Assembly: GCA_963840535.1 (NCBI GenBank)
Contig: CAWIZJ010000054.1
Coordinates: 61,863-125,862 of the forward strand
Source: VAZQ01 sp963840535
GTDB taxonomy: Bacteria; Pseudomonadota; Alphaproteobacteria; Rhizobiales; Xanthobacteraceae
Length of the DNA stretch: 64,000 nucleotides
Reading direction: 5' to 3'
The notes under the pieces were generated by a model. The model was not told the origin of the DNA, made no database searches, and saw nothing but the letters and a program-made list of their open reading frames with translations. Positions 19,696 through 28,759 of the stretch are shown piece by piece (the stretch's first letter is position 1; every line of letters starts with the position of its first letter). Both the position numbers and the translations under genes were made by a program.

Positions 19696-21090
19696 TTACT
19701 TGCCGAGCCCCGCCAGTGTGTCGGCAGCGAGCCGTCGGCTCGCCTCGATGGCTGCGGCACGCGCTTGCGCGCGCTCGATCCACGGCTCGGCCGGCGCACG
19801 CACGCTCGCGGGCAGCTGCGCGAGCTCGGCCAGTGCACCGGGAAGGTCGGCGCGCGCGGCCTTGATCTCGATCCGCGCCACCATCGCCGCGGCATCGCTG
19901 CCGGCCACCTCGTCGAGCGGACGGATGCGCACCAGCCGCTCGGCACCGGCCTGCAGCTTCTCGAGAATTCCCCCTTCGCGCGCCGGGGCACCAGCGGCTG
20001 CATTGAGCGAGGGGACGAGCGCGGCGAGCTCGCGGGCAAGGACAGCAGCCGTGGGCACGCCGGTCGACGCGAACGCATCGAGCGCCGGCAGCGGGCTGGG
20101 ATCGGGCGAGGCGAGCGCCTTGACGGTGCGCAGCTGGGCGACGAAAGGCGCGCCGCGCTCGACTGCGGCCGCCAGCGCCGAGGCGGCAACCACCAGTCGC
20201 ACGGCGCGGTCCTCGGAGGTGCGCGGCTTGGCGAGCTCGGCTTCGACCGATCTCTCCGCGCGCTCGACCGCTGCGACGCGGCCTGCCAGGGTTTCGAGCT
20301 CGCTGCGCTCGATTGCGGAGGCACCCGGACGGGAGAGCTTCTGTGCCAGCTCGGCGAGCGCGGTGGCCGATACGTCGGCGCGCTGGCGCGCCTCGCCGAC
20401 GGCAACGGCGATCTCGTCACTGCGCCGTCCCAGGCTCGAGACGGTCTCGCCCAGCACCTTGACCCCGCCCTCGACTGTGGAGATCCGGTTGACGACGGCC
20501 GGATCGCTCGCCGCCGCTGCCCGCGGCGCAACGACTGCGCCCTCGAGCGTGGCGATACGGCCGGCCAGATCGTTGAGCGTGCCGGCCTCGCCGGCCGGGA
20601 GCGGACGGGCGCCAAGTTCCCGGAGCTGCTGCTCCATCGAGGCCAGCCGCGCCTCGCGCGGTCGCTCGCGTGCCTCCCGGTCGAGCAGCAGGGTTCCGAG
20701 CCCGAGCACGATCGCCGCCGCAATGCCCCCGGCCGCGCCCGCCGCGATCATCGGCCACGGGACCGTGGGGCGACGTCGGGACAATGGGTCCACGGCCTGG
20801 TCGGGTCGCATGGTCCCTGCCGAAACTTCGGCCGCCGGGGTCTCGATGCCTGCAGCGGGCGCTGCCGCTTCCTGCCCGGACGCCGCGCTCGGCCCCGCCG
20901 CCGGCCGCGAGGGCTCGGTGGCGGCGTCTGCGGGCATCATCGAATCCGGATCGTCGGCGTTCGCTCGTGCATCCGCTTGCGGGTCCGACGCCCCGCCTCC
21001 GATCTCGGTCGCCGTCAGGTCGATGGTGCGCTGCCGCCGGCGGCCGCGTCCGCCGCCCGGCGCCCCCGCAGGAGGCTGGTCACTGTTCAT
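19696..21090 (-). CDS. Mitofilin-like membrane protein (COG4223 type)
   Basis: A 464-residue protein from ATG 21090 (MNSDQPPAGAPGGGRGRR). The first 105 residues are low-complexity and rich in Ala, Pro and Gly; a single membrane helix follows at about 111-136 (PWPMIAAGAAGGIAAAIVLG), then a long helical region (MEQQLRELGARPLPAGEAG, IATLEGAVV) and the conserved C-terminal mitofilin part, RADLPGALAELAQLP and WIERAQARAAAIEASRRL. Alphaproteobacteria keep this gene between hemD and hemY; relatives of the mitochondrial Mic60 protein, it is thought to shape the intracytoplasmic or inner membrane. Gap to hemY is 91 bases. Between it and hemD lie palindromic elements C and D. Confidence 0.85.
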   Translation of the reverse strand: MNSDQPPAGAPGGGRGRRRQRTIDLTATEIGGGASDPQADARANADDPDSMMPADAATEPSRPAAGPSAASGQEAAAPAAGIETPAAEVSAGTMRPDQAVDPLSRRRPTVPWPMIAAGAAGGIAAAIVLGLGTLLLDREARERPREARLASMEQQLRELGARPLPAGEAGTLNDLAGRIATLEGAVVAPRAAAASDPAVVNRISTVEGGVKVLGETVSSLGRRSDEIAVAVGEARQRADVSATALAELAQKLSRPGASAIERSELETLAGRVAAVERAERSVEAELAKPRTSEDRAVRLVVAASALAAAVERGAPFVAQLRTVKALASPDPSPLPALDAFASTGVPTAAVLARELAALVPSLNAAAGAPAREGGILEKLQAGAERLVRIRPLDEVAGSDAAAMVARIEIKAARADLPGALAELAQLPASVRAPAEPWIERAQARAAAIEASRRLAADTLAGLGK

Positions 21091-21124
21091 GTCGTTCCTG
21101 GGCTGTTCTGCGTCGATTCTCCCA

Positions 21125-21197
21125 AGTGCCCCGAACCCGAAGTTCGCACAACCGCGCCGCAAATCCGAGTGCGAACTTCGGGTTCAAAGGGGCACTA
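21125..21197. repeat. Palindromic element C (same family as A)
   Basis: Outer arms AGTGCCCC / GGGGCACT and inner arms GAACCCGAAGTTCGC / GCGAACTTCGGGTTC (15 of 15), with an unpaired AAA on the 3' side exactly as in element A. The apex again holds GAGTGCGAAC. The stems differ in sequence from A but each change on one arm is matched on the other. Confidence 0.88.
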
Positions 21198-21212
21198 GAA
21201 TCATAGAGTTGC

Positions 21213-21285
21213 TAGTGTCCCTTGGATTCCGAAGTTCGCTCAGAGTGTGCCGCGAGTGATGGCGAACTTCGGAATCGGGACAATA
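21213..21285. repeat. Palindromic element D, inverted partner of C
   Basis: Outer arms TAGTGTCCC / GGGACAATA (one mismatch), inner arms GATTCCGAAGTTCGC / GCGAACTTCGGAATC (15 of 15), and a TTG bulge on the 5' side. It is 15 bases from element C, the same distance as between A and B. Confidence 0.88.
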
Positions 21286-21346
21286 GCGTAGCCCGGCCCT
21301 CCTTCGCCCCCAAGAGGAACCTTCGGAGGGTACCATGCGAGCACCT

Positions 21347-22051
21347 TCAGGTCCCGACCAGATCGATCAGCACGGCCTCTTCGGGCTGCGGCGCGACCCG
21401 GATCCCGGCCACGCCGGCCGCAACGAGCGGTTCGGCGACCTGCCGGGAAAGGCAGAAATGCTGGGGCTGAAGCGCCTGCTCGAGGATGCCCGCACGGACG
21501 GCGCAGTCCAGATACGCCTCGGCGGTGCGCCGCGAAAGGTGGAGGACGCCGTCGATCTCGCTGCGGGACAACGCCAGCTCGATCGGTGGCGGAAAGCGAG
21601 CGACCTTGCGCGCGCGGTATGCCACCACAGTGAGCACCGGTGCGCCGCAGCCGGCGAGCTCGCAGGCGCGGTGCTCGCCGGCGAGGTAGAGCAGTGGCCC
21701 GCTGACGGTCCCGAAGCGGAGGTTGAGCATGCGGACCAGGCTGCCGCGGTCGCCGTTCGCCGAAAGCACGTCGCGAAATCCAGCCGTGCGTGCGGCCTCC
21801 GCGGTATGGCGGCCGACCGCGAACGCCGGCACCGGCGTGAGCAGTGCCCCGCGGGGATGGCGGGCAACGGCACGCGCGGCGTTGGCGCTGGTCATCACCA
21901 CAGCGGTAGGCCGCGCGTCGGGAATCGCGAAGTCGACGGTCTCTGTCGCCAGTAGCGGAGCGACAGCGACCGCGTGGCCCCGCGCGCGCAGCGCCGCGGC
22001 GGTGCGCGCCGCGTCAGGCTCCGGCCTGGTGACGAGAAGCCGCACGTTCAT
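21347..22051 (-). CDS. hemD: Uroporphyrinogen-III synthase
   Basis: A 234-residue protein of the HemD fold: two Rossmann-like lobes beginning LLVTRPEPDAARTAAALR and VVMTSANAARAVARH, and the second-lobe motif LYLAGEHRACEL. It cyclises hydroxymethylbilane to uroporphyrinogen III. Its ATG at 22049-22051 overlaps the hemC stop as ATGA, so the two are translated together. HemD is poorly conserved, and the assignment rests on position as much as on sequence. Confidence 0.88.
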   Translation of the reverse strand: MNVRLLVTRPEPDAARTAAALRARGHAVAVAPLLATETVDFAIPDARPTAVVMTSANAARAVARHPRGALLTPVPAFAVGRHTAEAARTAGFRDVLSANGDRGSLVRMLNLRFGTVSGPLLYLAGEHRACELAGCGAPVLTVVAYRARKVARFPPPIELALSRSEIDGVLHLSRRTAEAYLDCAVRAGILEQALQPQHFCLSRQVAEPLVAAGVAGIRVAPQPEEAVLIDLVGT

Positions 22052-23031
22052 TCCACCCCTTCTCGTCCGCGCCTCGCTGGCGAGGACGGGTCAGGCAAGG
22101 GGGCGAAGAAGGAGGAGCCAGCGCGCCGCTTGAGGTCGCCGCCGGCAGCGGCCCCGATCGCGGCCGCCTCGGCGGCGGCGCCCTCGCGCGCGCATTCGAC
22201 GAACTCGCTGCCGTCGGGCTTGGCGATCAATCCGTTAAATCGCAAACGGCCGGCAGCGACCGTTGCATGGCCGGCAATGGGGGTGCGGCAGGAGCCGTCG
22301 AGGACCGCGAGGAAAGCGCGTTCGGCGGTGAGCGCGGCAGCGGTATCGGCATGGTCGAGCGCCTCGAGCAGCCCGCGAGCCCGCAAGTCGTCCGCACGCG
22401 TCTCCACCGCGATGACGCCCTGACCGACCGCCGGCAGGAACTCGTCCGTCGCAAGCACCGCGGTCGCGGTATCGACAAGGCCCAGCCTCCGCAACCCGGC
22501 CAGCGCCAGCACCGTGGCATCCACTTCGCCGGCATCGAGCTTGCGCAGCCGCGTCTCCACGTTGCCCCGCATGGAAGCCACGGCGAGGTCGGGGCGCCGG
22601 CGCAAGATCAGCGCCTGCCGACGCAACGACGCGGTTCCGACCACCGCCCCACGGGGTAGCTCGCCCAGCGACTTCCCCTTGCGGCTGACGAAGGCATCGC
22701 GGGCATCCTCGCGCGGCGGCGTCGCAGCGATCACGAGCCCTTGTGGCAACAGGGTCGGCATGTCCTTGGCCGAATGCACCGCCAGATCGACGGCGCCGGC
22801 CAACAGCGCCTCCTCGATCTCCTTGGTGAACAGTCCCTTGCCGCCGGCCTCGGCCAATGGCCTATCACGGATCATGTCCCCGGTGGTGCGAATGACCTCG
22901 AGCGCGATCCGGTCGATGGACCATCCGAGCGCACGGGCCAGGAGATCGCGCACCTGCCGCGCCTGGGCAAGCGCCAGCGGGCTACCGCGCGTCCCGATGC
23001 GCAGGCTCCGCAGTTGCGCCGAGGATTGCAC
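22048..23031 (-). CDS. hemC: Hydroxymethylbilane synthase (porphobilinogen deaminase)
   Basis: A 327-residue protein from GTG 23031. The start is placed there because LRIGTRGSPLALAQARQVRD then begins at residue 9, as in the family. The catalytic aspartate is in HSAKDMPT (Asp90), the phosphate-binding arginines in TASLRRQA and MRGNVETRL, and the cysteine that holds the dipyrromethane cofactor in LDGSCRTPIAGHA (Cys248). It joins four porphobilinogens into the linear tetrapyrrole for heme. First gene of the leftward heme unit and divergent from tsaD, with about 125 bases between starts. Confidence 0.95.
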   Translation of the reverse strand: MQSSAQLRSLRIGTRGSPLALAQARQVRDLLARALGWSIDRIALEVIRTTGDMIRDRPLAEAGGKGLFTKEIEEALLAGAVDLAVHSAKDMPTLLPQGLVIAATPPREDARDAFVSRKGKSLGELPRGAVVGTASLRRQALILRRRPDLAVASMRGNVETRLRKLDAGEVDATVLALAGLRRLGLVDTATAVLATDEFLPAVGQGVIAVETRADDLRARGLLEALDHADTAAALTAERAFLAVLDGSCRTPIAGHATVAAGRLRFNGLIAKPDGSEFVECAREGAAAEAAAIGAAAGGDLKRRAGSSFFAPLPDPSSPARRGREGVE

Positions 23032-23156
23032 CTGATGACCTCGCAATGCTACGCCGAAACTGGAACTGTAGCGCGGATGAAGCGGCGGCGAAATGCGAGG
23101 TTCGGTCCGCATTCGGTTCGGCGACTTGCGGGCTCCCCGCAAACGAGGGAACCGGG

Positions 23157-24305
23157 ATGGTTGTGCTCGGCGTCGAGACGACCTGCGACGAGACTGCGGC
23201 GGCGGTAGTCGAGCGATCCGAGACCGGACCCGGCAAGATTCTGTCCAACGTGGTGCTCTCGCAGATCGACGAGCACTCGGCCTTCGGCGGAGTGGTGCCG
23301 GAGATCGCGGCGCGCGCCCACGTCGAGGCCCTCGATGTCATCATCGCCAAGGCCATGAACGAGGCGAGGATTACGTTCGCCGGCCTCGACGGCGTCGCCG
23401 CCGCCGCCGGACCGGGCCTGATCGGCGGTGTGATCGTAGGCCTCACCACCGCCAAGGCGATCGCCCTGGCCTGCGAGAAGCCGCTGGCTGCGGTCAACCA
23501 CCTCGAGGCACATGCGCTCACGGCGCGGCTCACCCATCACACGTCGTTTCCGTATTGCCTGTTTCTCGCCTCCGGCGGGCATACCCAGATCGTCGCCGTG
23601 CTCGGGGTCGGCGAATACGTCCGGCTCGGCACCACGCTCGACGACGCCATCGGCGAAGCTTTCGACAAGACGGCGAAACTGCTCGGGCTGGGCTACCCCG
23701 GCGGCCCGCAGGTCGAAAAGGAGGCGCTCGCCGGCAATCCAACGCGCTTCGTGTTGCCGCGGCCGATGATCGGACGACCGCACGCGGACTTTTCGTTGTC
23801 GGGGCTCAAGACCGCCCTTCGCGTCGAGGCGGAGAAGGTCGCACCGCTCAGCGACGAGGACGTGCGCGACCTCTGTGCGTCGTTCCAGCAATCGATCGTC
23901 GAGGTGGTCGCCGACCGGCTGCGCGTCGGGCTGAACATGTTCCGCGAGCGCCACGGCAAACCGACCGCGGTGGTCGCCGCCGGCGGCGTCGCCGCCAACC
24001 AGGCGATCCGCAAGGTGCTGCACAGCACGGCCTTCGAAGCGGGAACGGCGCTGGTGGTGCCGCCGCCGGAGCTATGCACAGACAACGGCGCCATGATCGC
24101 ATGGGCGGGCGCCGAGCGGCTGGCGCTCGGTCTCACGGACACGCTCGCAACCCCACCGCGCGCGCGCTGGCCGCTCGAGGACGTGAAGGGGCCACGCACG
24201 CGCGACGAGGCGCCGAAGCAGCCGTCGAGCGACGCGCTGTCCACCGGCGGGACCTCCGCCGAGGCGGCGACACCGGTGGCGGCGGACGAGTCCGAACCGC
24301 AATGA
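23157..24305 (+). CDS. tsaD: tRNA N6-adenosine threonylcarbamoyltransferase
   Basis: A 382-residue protein starting MVVLGVETTCDETAAAVV. Metal-binding histidines are in NHLEAHA, the nucleotide-binding loops in LASGGHTQIVAV and VVAAGGVAANQAIR, and the late CTDNGAMIAWAG supplies the last metal ligand. It transfers threonylcarbamoyl to A37 of ANN-decoding tRNAs. The last 40 or so residues (after PRARWPLEDVKG) are a low-complexity tail beyond the usual end. Its stop overlaps the gpsA start (ATGA), so translation is coupled. Confidence 0.95.
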   Translation: MVVLGVETTCDETAAAVVERSETGPGKILSNVVLSQIDEHSAFGGVVPEIAARAHVEALDVIIAKAMNEARITFAGLDGVAAAAGPGLIGGVIVGLTTAKAIALACEKPLAAVNHLEAHALTARLTHHTSFPYCLFLASGGHTQIVAVLGVGEYVRLGTTLDDAIGEAFDKTAKLLGLGYPGGPQVEKEALAGNPTRFVLPRPMIGRPHADFSLSGLKTALRVEAEKVAPLSDEDVRDLCASFQQSIVEVVADRLRVGLNMFRERHGKPTAVVAAGGVAANQAIRKVLHSTAFEAGTALVVPPPELCTDNGAMIAWAGAERLALGLTDTLATPPRARWPLEDVKGPRTRDEAPKQPSSDALSTGGTSAEAATPVAADESEPQ

Positions 24306-25282
24306 CCTTCGAGCACATAGCCGTCGTGGGAGCAGGCGCCTGGGGCTGTGCACTGGCGAGCGTGCTGGCGCGCGGCGGCCGAGCGGTGCTGCTCGCCACG
24401 CGCGAGCGCACCGGCGCCGATGTGCTGGCGAGCCGTCGCGAGAGCCCGCGCCTGCCTGGAGCGCGGCTGGACGAGCGCATCGGTATCGCGCCGTTGGGAG
24501 CGGAGGTCGGGCACTACGATGCCATCCTGCTGGCGGTTCCCTCGCAGCATTTGCGCGCAGCCGTCGGCGCGCTGGCGCCGGGCCTGCGCCGCGGCACCCC
24601 GGTCATCGCCTGCGCCAAGGGGATCGAGCGCGGGACCCACCAGTTCATGACCGAGGTGATCGCCAGCAGCGCGCGTGCGGCGAGCCCCGCCATTCTCTCG
24701 GGCCCGAGCTTTGCGGAGGACGTTGCCCGCGGCCTGCCGGTTGCGGTGACGGTCGCGGCGCGCGAAGAGGGGCTCGCCGCGGCATTGGCTCGCACGCTCG
24801 GCTCGAGCGCGTTCCGGCTCTACCACTCGACCGATGTGCGGGGCGTCGAGATCGGGGGAGCTGCCAAGAACGTACTTGCCATCGCCGCCGGCATCGTCGC
24901 CGGGCGCGGGCTCGGCGCCAGCGCAGCCGCGGCATTGGTGAGCCGCGGCTTCGCCGAGCTGTTTCGTTTCGGCAAGGCATTCGGAGCTCGGCCCGAGACC
25001 CTGGTCGGCTTGTCCGGGCTCGGCGACCTGATCCTCACCTGCTCGAGCACGCAGTCGCGCAACTTCTCCTTCGGCACCGCCCTGGGGAAAGGATATGGCC
25101 CGCATCCCGCGCACGGCATGCTGGCCGAGGGCGTATTCACCGCCCCGGTCCTGCTCGAGATGGCCAACCGGGAGGGCATCGAGATGCCGATCGCAAGCGC
25201 GGTCGTCGACATCCTCGCCGGCCGCGTCAGTGTCGACGAGGCGATCGAAGCCTTGTTGACGCGACCGTTCCGCGCGGAATGA
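24302..25282 (+). CDS. gpsA: Glycerol-3-phosphate dehydrogenase [NAD(P)+]
   Basis: A 326-residue protein from ATG 24302, overlapping tsaD by four bases. The dinucleotide motif VVGAGAWGCALASVLA is at the N-terminus, the substrate-side IACAKGIERG and SGPSFAEDVARGLPVAV in the middle, and the catalytic lysine in EIGGAAKNVLAIAAGI. It makes sn-glycerol 3-phosphate from dihydroxyacetone phosphate for phospholipid synthesis. The tsaD-gpsA order is usual in Alphaproteobacteria. Confidence 0.95.
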   Translation: MTFEHIAVVGAGAWGCALASVLARGGRAVLLATRERTGADVLASRRESPRLPGARLDERIGIAPLGAEVGHYDAILLAVPSQHLRAAVGALAPGLRRGTPVIACAKGIERGTHQFMTEVIASSARAASPAILSGPSFAEDVARGLPVAVTVAAREEGLAAALARTLGSSAFRLYHSTDVRGVEIGGAAKNVLAIAAGIVAGRGLGASAAAALVSRGFAELFRFGKAFGARPETLVGLSGLGDLILTCSSTQSRNFSFGTALGKGYGPHPAHGMLAEGVFTAPVLLEMANREGIEMPIASAVVDILAGRVSVDEAIEALLTRPFRAE

Positions 25283-25294
25283 CAGGAGGGATCG

Positions 25295-25708
25295 ATGGCG
25301 TACTGGCTTCTGAAGACCGAGCCCGAGGAATTCTCCTGGGGCGATCAGGTCGAGCGCGGCACCAAGGGCGAGTCCTGGACCGGGGTACGCAACTTCACCG
25401 CCCGCGGGCACATGAAGGAGATGAAGAAGGGCGATTACGCCTTCTTCTATCATACCGGCGACGAGAAACGGGTGGTCGGCATCGTGGAGGTGATTCGCGA
25501 AGCCTATCCCGATCCGACCGACGAGAAAGGTGTCTTCAAAACGCTCGACGTGAAGGCAGTGAAGCCGTTTCCGAGGCCGGTGACCCTCGCCGAGATCAAG
25601 GCCGAGCCACGACTCGGCAAGATGGCCCTGGTCAAGTATTCCCGGCTCTCGGTGCAGCCGGTCAGCGCACCGGAGTGGAAGATCGTTTGCCGCATGGGCG
25701 GCCTGTAG
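25295..25708 (+). CDS. EVE domain-containing protein
   Basis: A 137-residue protein with GGAGGG before ATG 25295, 12 bases after gpsA. It is a single EVE domain: MAYWLLKTEPEEFSWGDQ, WTGVRNFTARGHMKEMKKGD and YAFFYHTGDEKRVVGIVEV are the family's signature strands. EVE domains belong to the PUA-like fold and bind modified bases in RNA or DNA; the housekeeping form next to gpsA in Alphaproteobacteria has no assigned substrate. Confidence 0.9.
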   Translation: MAYWLLKTEPEEFSWGDQVERGTKGESWTGVRNFTARGHMKEMKKGDYAFFYHTGDEKRVVGIVEVIREAYPDPTDEKGVFKTLDVKAVKPFPRPVTLAEIKAEPRLGKMALVKYSRLSVQPVSAPEWKIVCRMGGL

Positions 25709-25747
25709 TGCATAGGACGATTCGCGCGACGCCGGACAAGGACACCA

Positions 25748-26167
25748 ATGACGTTTGCCGGGATGAACTATCTCGCCATCGCGATCGCCGCGGTGGCGGC
25801 CTGGCTCGCAGGAGCGGCCTGGTACATGGCCTTCAGCCGGTCCTGGATGACGGCGCTCGGGACCACGGCGGAAGAGTTGGAAGCCGCGAGGCGTCGCCCG
25901 GGTGGGTTTCTGGTCTTCATCTATGCGTTCGTTGCGGAGCTGGTGATGGCGTGGGTGCTCGCCGGCGTGCTCGGGCATCTGGGGACGCCCACGCTGCGCA
26001 ACGGATTGATCTCGGGTGCGATGTGCTGGCTCGGATTCGTGCTCACCACCATGGTCGTCAACTACGGCTTCGCGCGGCGCGACTGGCGGCTGCTGGCGCT
26101 CGACGGCGGCCATTGGCTCATGGTGCTGCTGCTGATGGGCGCGATCCTCGGTGCCATGGGCGTCTGA
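25748..26167 (+). CDS. DUF1761 family membrane protein
   Basis: A 139-residue protein with four predicted membrane helices: about residues 7-28 (LAIAIAAVAAWLAGAAWYM), 52-72, 84-105 and 118-137. The GAAWY motif after the first helix and the AFSRSWMTALG loop fit DUF1761. Function unknown. It follows the EVE gene by 39 bases and is likely part of the same transcript. Confidence 0.75.
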   Translation: MTFAGMNYLAIAIAAVAAWLAGAAWYMAFSRSWMTALGTTAEELEAARRRPGGFLVFIYAFVAELVMAWVLAGVLGHLGTPTLRNGLISGAMCWLGFVLTTMVVNYGFARRDWRLLALDGGHWLMVLLLMGAILGAMGV

Positions 26168-26331
26168 GCAGGTCGATCTCTCCCATTGCGGCGGGATGGA
26201 GCGCCCTGGTCGCAGCCTGTTTCCCGACTTGTCGCTCGTCGCGCCACCGTCGCATAATGAGGTTTTCCAAGGGAACGGCCATGGGCGCCGTTCGCATTGC
26301 GGGCGGCGCGCTCGTGTGGAGGCACAAGAAA

Positions 26332-28282
26332 ATGTCGGAGAGGATCTACGATATTCCGCCCGAATGGAAAACGCGCGCCTTCGTCGACGAGGCCATGTAC
26401 GAGGAGATGTACCAACGCTCCATCCGGGAACCGGACCGGTTCTGGGCCGAGGCCGCGGCGCGCATCCATTGGTACCGGAGACCGAGCAGGATCAAGAACA
26501 CGACCTTCGGGCCGGGCACCGTCGCGATCAAATGGTTCGAGGACGGCGTCACCAACGCCGCCTACAACTGCATCGACCGTCATCTTGCCAAGCGTGCGCG
26601 CCAGACCGCGATCATCTGGGAGGGCGACGATCCCAACGAGTCGAAGCACATCACCTATCAGGAGCTGCACGACCAAGTCTGCAGGTTCGCCAACATCCTG
26701 CGCAACCGCAACGTGGAGAAGGGCGACCGGGTCACCATTTACATGCCGATGATTCCGGAGGCGGTGTACGCAATGCTCGCCTGCGCCCGCATCGGCGCCG
26801 TCCATTCCGTGGTGTTCGGCGGTTTCTCACCCGATTCGCTTGCCGGGCGCATCGAGGACTGCAGCTCCAAGGTCGTCGTCACCGCCGACGAGGGCATCCG
26901 CGGCGGCCGCAAGATCCCGCTCAAGGCCAACACCGACGCCGCCATCGCCAAGGCGGGCGGCGTCGACCACGTCATCGTCGTGCGGCGCACCGGTGCGGCC
27001 GTCGACATGGACCCCGTGCGCGACGTCTATTTCGACAAGGCCGCCGAGGTCGTCACCAGCGAATGCCCGTGCCAGCACATGAACGCGGAGGATCCGCTGT
27101 TCATCCTCTACACCTCGGGCTCGACCGGCAAGCCGAAGGGCGTCCTGCACACCACCGGCGGCTACCACGTCTACACCGCGATGACGCACCAATACGTCTT
27201 CGACTACCACGACGGCGACATCTACTGGTGCACCGCCGACGTCGGCTGGGTCACCGGTCACAGCTACATCGTCTATGGGCCGCTGGCGAACGGCGCCACC
27301 ACGCTGATGTTCGAGGGCGTGCCGAACTATCCCAGCATGTCGCGGTTCTGGGAGGTCTGCGACAAGCACAAGGTCAACGTCATCTACACCGCCCCTACCG
27401 CCATCCGCGCGCTCATGCAGGCCGGCGACGCGCCGGTGAAGAAGACTTCGCGCAAGTCGCTGCGGCTGCTCGGTACCGTCGGCGAGCCGATCAATCCGGA
27501 GGCCTGGGAGTGGTACTATCACGTGGTCGGCGAAGGCCGCTGCCCGATCGTCGACACCTGGTGGCAGACCGAAACCGGCGGAATTCTGATATCGCCGCTG
27601 CCGGGGGCGACGCGCCTCAAGCCGGGCTCGGCGACGCGACCGTTCTTCGGTGTCGTTCCCCAGATCGTCGACGGCGAGGGCAAGGTGCTGGAAGGGGCCG
27701 CCACCGGCAATCTCTGCCTCGCGGATTCATGGCCCGGCCAGATGCGCACGGTGTTCGGTGATCACCAGCGGTTCATCGACACCTACTTCAAGACCTATCC
27801 CGGCAAGTATTTCACCGGCGACGGCTGCCGGCGCGACCACGACGGCTACTACTGGATCACCGGGCGCGTCGACGACGTGATCAATGTGGCGGGCCATCGA
27901 ACTCGGCACCGCCGAGGTGGAGTCGGCGCTGGTCGCGCATGCCAAAGTCTCCGAGGCGGCGGTCGTGGGCTATCCCCACCACATCAAGGGACAGGGCATC
28001 TACGCCTACGTCACGCTGATGATGGGCGAGCAGCCGAGCGAGGAACTGCGCAAGGAACTGGTCACCTGGGTGCGCAAGGAGATCGGCCCGATCGCTTCGC
28101 CCGACCTCATCCAGTTTGCGCCCGGGTTGCCGAAGACGCGATCGGGCAAGATCATGCGGCGCGTCCTGCGCAAGATCGCCGAGGACGAGTATGGCAATCT
28201 CGGCGACACCTCGACGCTTGCCGACCCGTCAGTGGTCGACGATCTCGTCAACAACCGTCAGAACCGCAAGGCGCGCGCCTAG
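26332..28282 (+). CDS. acs: Acetyl-CoA synthetase (one frameshift)
   Basis: Start ATG 26332 with GGAGG 10 bases upstream. The protein is about 650 residues after one correction. Family marks: YTSGSTGKPKGVLHTTGGY (ATP-binding), DTWWQTETGG, GDGCRRDHDGYYWITGR and the acetylation-site lysine in PKTRSGKIMRR. Near 27895 an extra A (CATCGAACTC for CATCGACTC) shifts the frame in the invariant GHR-LGTAE motif; restoring it gives NVAGHRLGTAEVESALVAH, so this is almost surely a sequence error. The enzyme activates acetate for central metabolism. Its TAG stop (28280-28282) coincides with the first bases of the palindromic repeat that follows. Confidence 0.93.
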
Positions 28283-28465
28283 TGTGCTGTCTCTAACGGT
28301 CGTGTCCCGGCTGCGGTGCAGCGCGAAGCTCTTGCGGAGCGGTGCAGCGCTGAGCCGGGACCGTTCCAGGGGCGGAGTTTGTAACGGTCCCGGTTCTGCA
28401 GCGCACCACTTCGTGCTGCGCTGCGCCCGGGACACGTGCGATGCAAGCGTCAGAGTCACCGCACT
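28280..28465. repeat. Large nested palindromic element E
   Basis: Outer ends TAGTGTGCTGTCTCTAACG and CGTCAGAGTCACCGCACTG are imperfect inverted repeats (five mismatches in 19). Inside are two hairpins: one around TCCCGGCT / AGCCGGGA (about 28305-28365) and one with GCAGCGCACCAC / GTGCTGCGCTGC (about 28398-28427). The outer arm resembles that of element B (TAGTGCGGT, then GTCTTTGACG), so it may be a larger relative. It begins inside the acs stop codon. Confidence 0.75.
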
Positions 28466-28628
28466 GCGCGCAACCGCCGCCGACGGGCGGCCTGGGAGTC
28501 GGCGCAGCGCTGACGCGATACTGTACTGGCGAAGCAGCCGACCAGTCACAGCTGTGCTCCGGAAGCTGGTGCATCGATACCGGCCATCTCGAAAGAGCTG
28601 TGGCACGGGCGGCACAGTGGCCGGGATT

Positions 28629-28644
28629 TTAACCATTCGCTAAC
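28629..28644 (+). promoter_or_regulatory. CtrA-like box upstream of the L,D-transpeptidase gene
   Basis: TTAACCATTCGCTAAC matches the alphaproteobacterial CtrA site (TTAA, seven bases, TTAA) with one difference in the second half-site. It lies 116 bases before the start of an envelope gene, a common CtrA target class. Supports cell-cycle control of the gene and also the alphaproteobacterial origin of this part of the window. Confidence 0.5.
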
Positions 28645-28759
28645 AGTTTGGCTGAGTTTGCGTTCCGAAATGTTATCATCGTGACCGATCCGGCGCCTTG
28701 AATCGAGGTCGGGCGCCGCCGATCGAGGGGGCTCACGCGCAAACATACACGGTTCAACC

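Noticed and set aside
17763..19865. A 700-codon open frame on the plus strand opposite hemY
   Set aside because: High GC leaves long open frames on the wrong strand; the product is Arg/Ala/Gly-rich with no family, while the minus strand encodes clear HemY.
17991..20723. A 910-codon frame that would fuse hemY with sequence upstream
   Set aside because: The N-terminal 370 codons lie out of frame with the mitofilin-like gene and carry no motif; HemY starts at 19604 with its own membrane helices.
23693..26113. An 806-codon minus-strand frame across tsaD, gpsA, EVE and DUF1761 genes
   Set aside because: It crosses four recognised genes on the opposite strand and has no family similarity.
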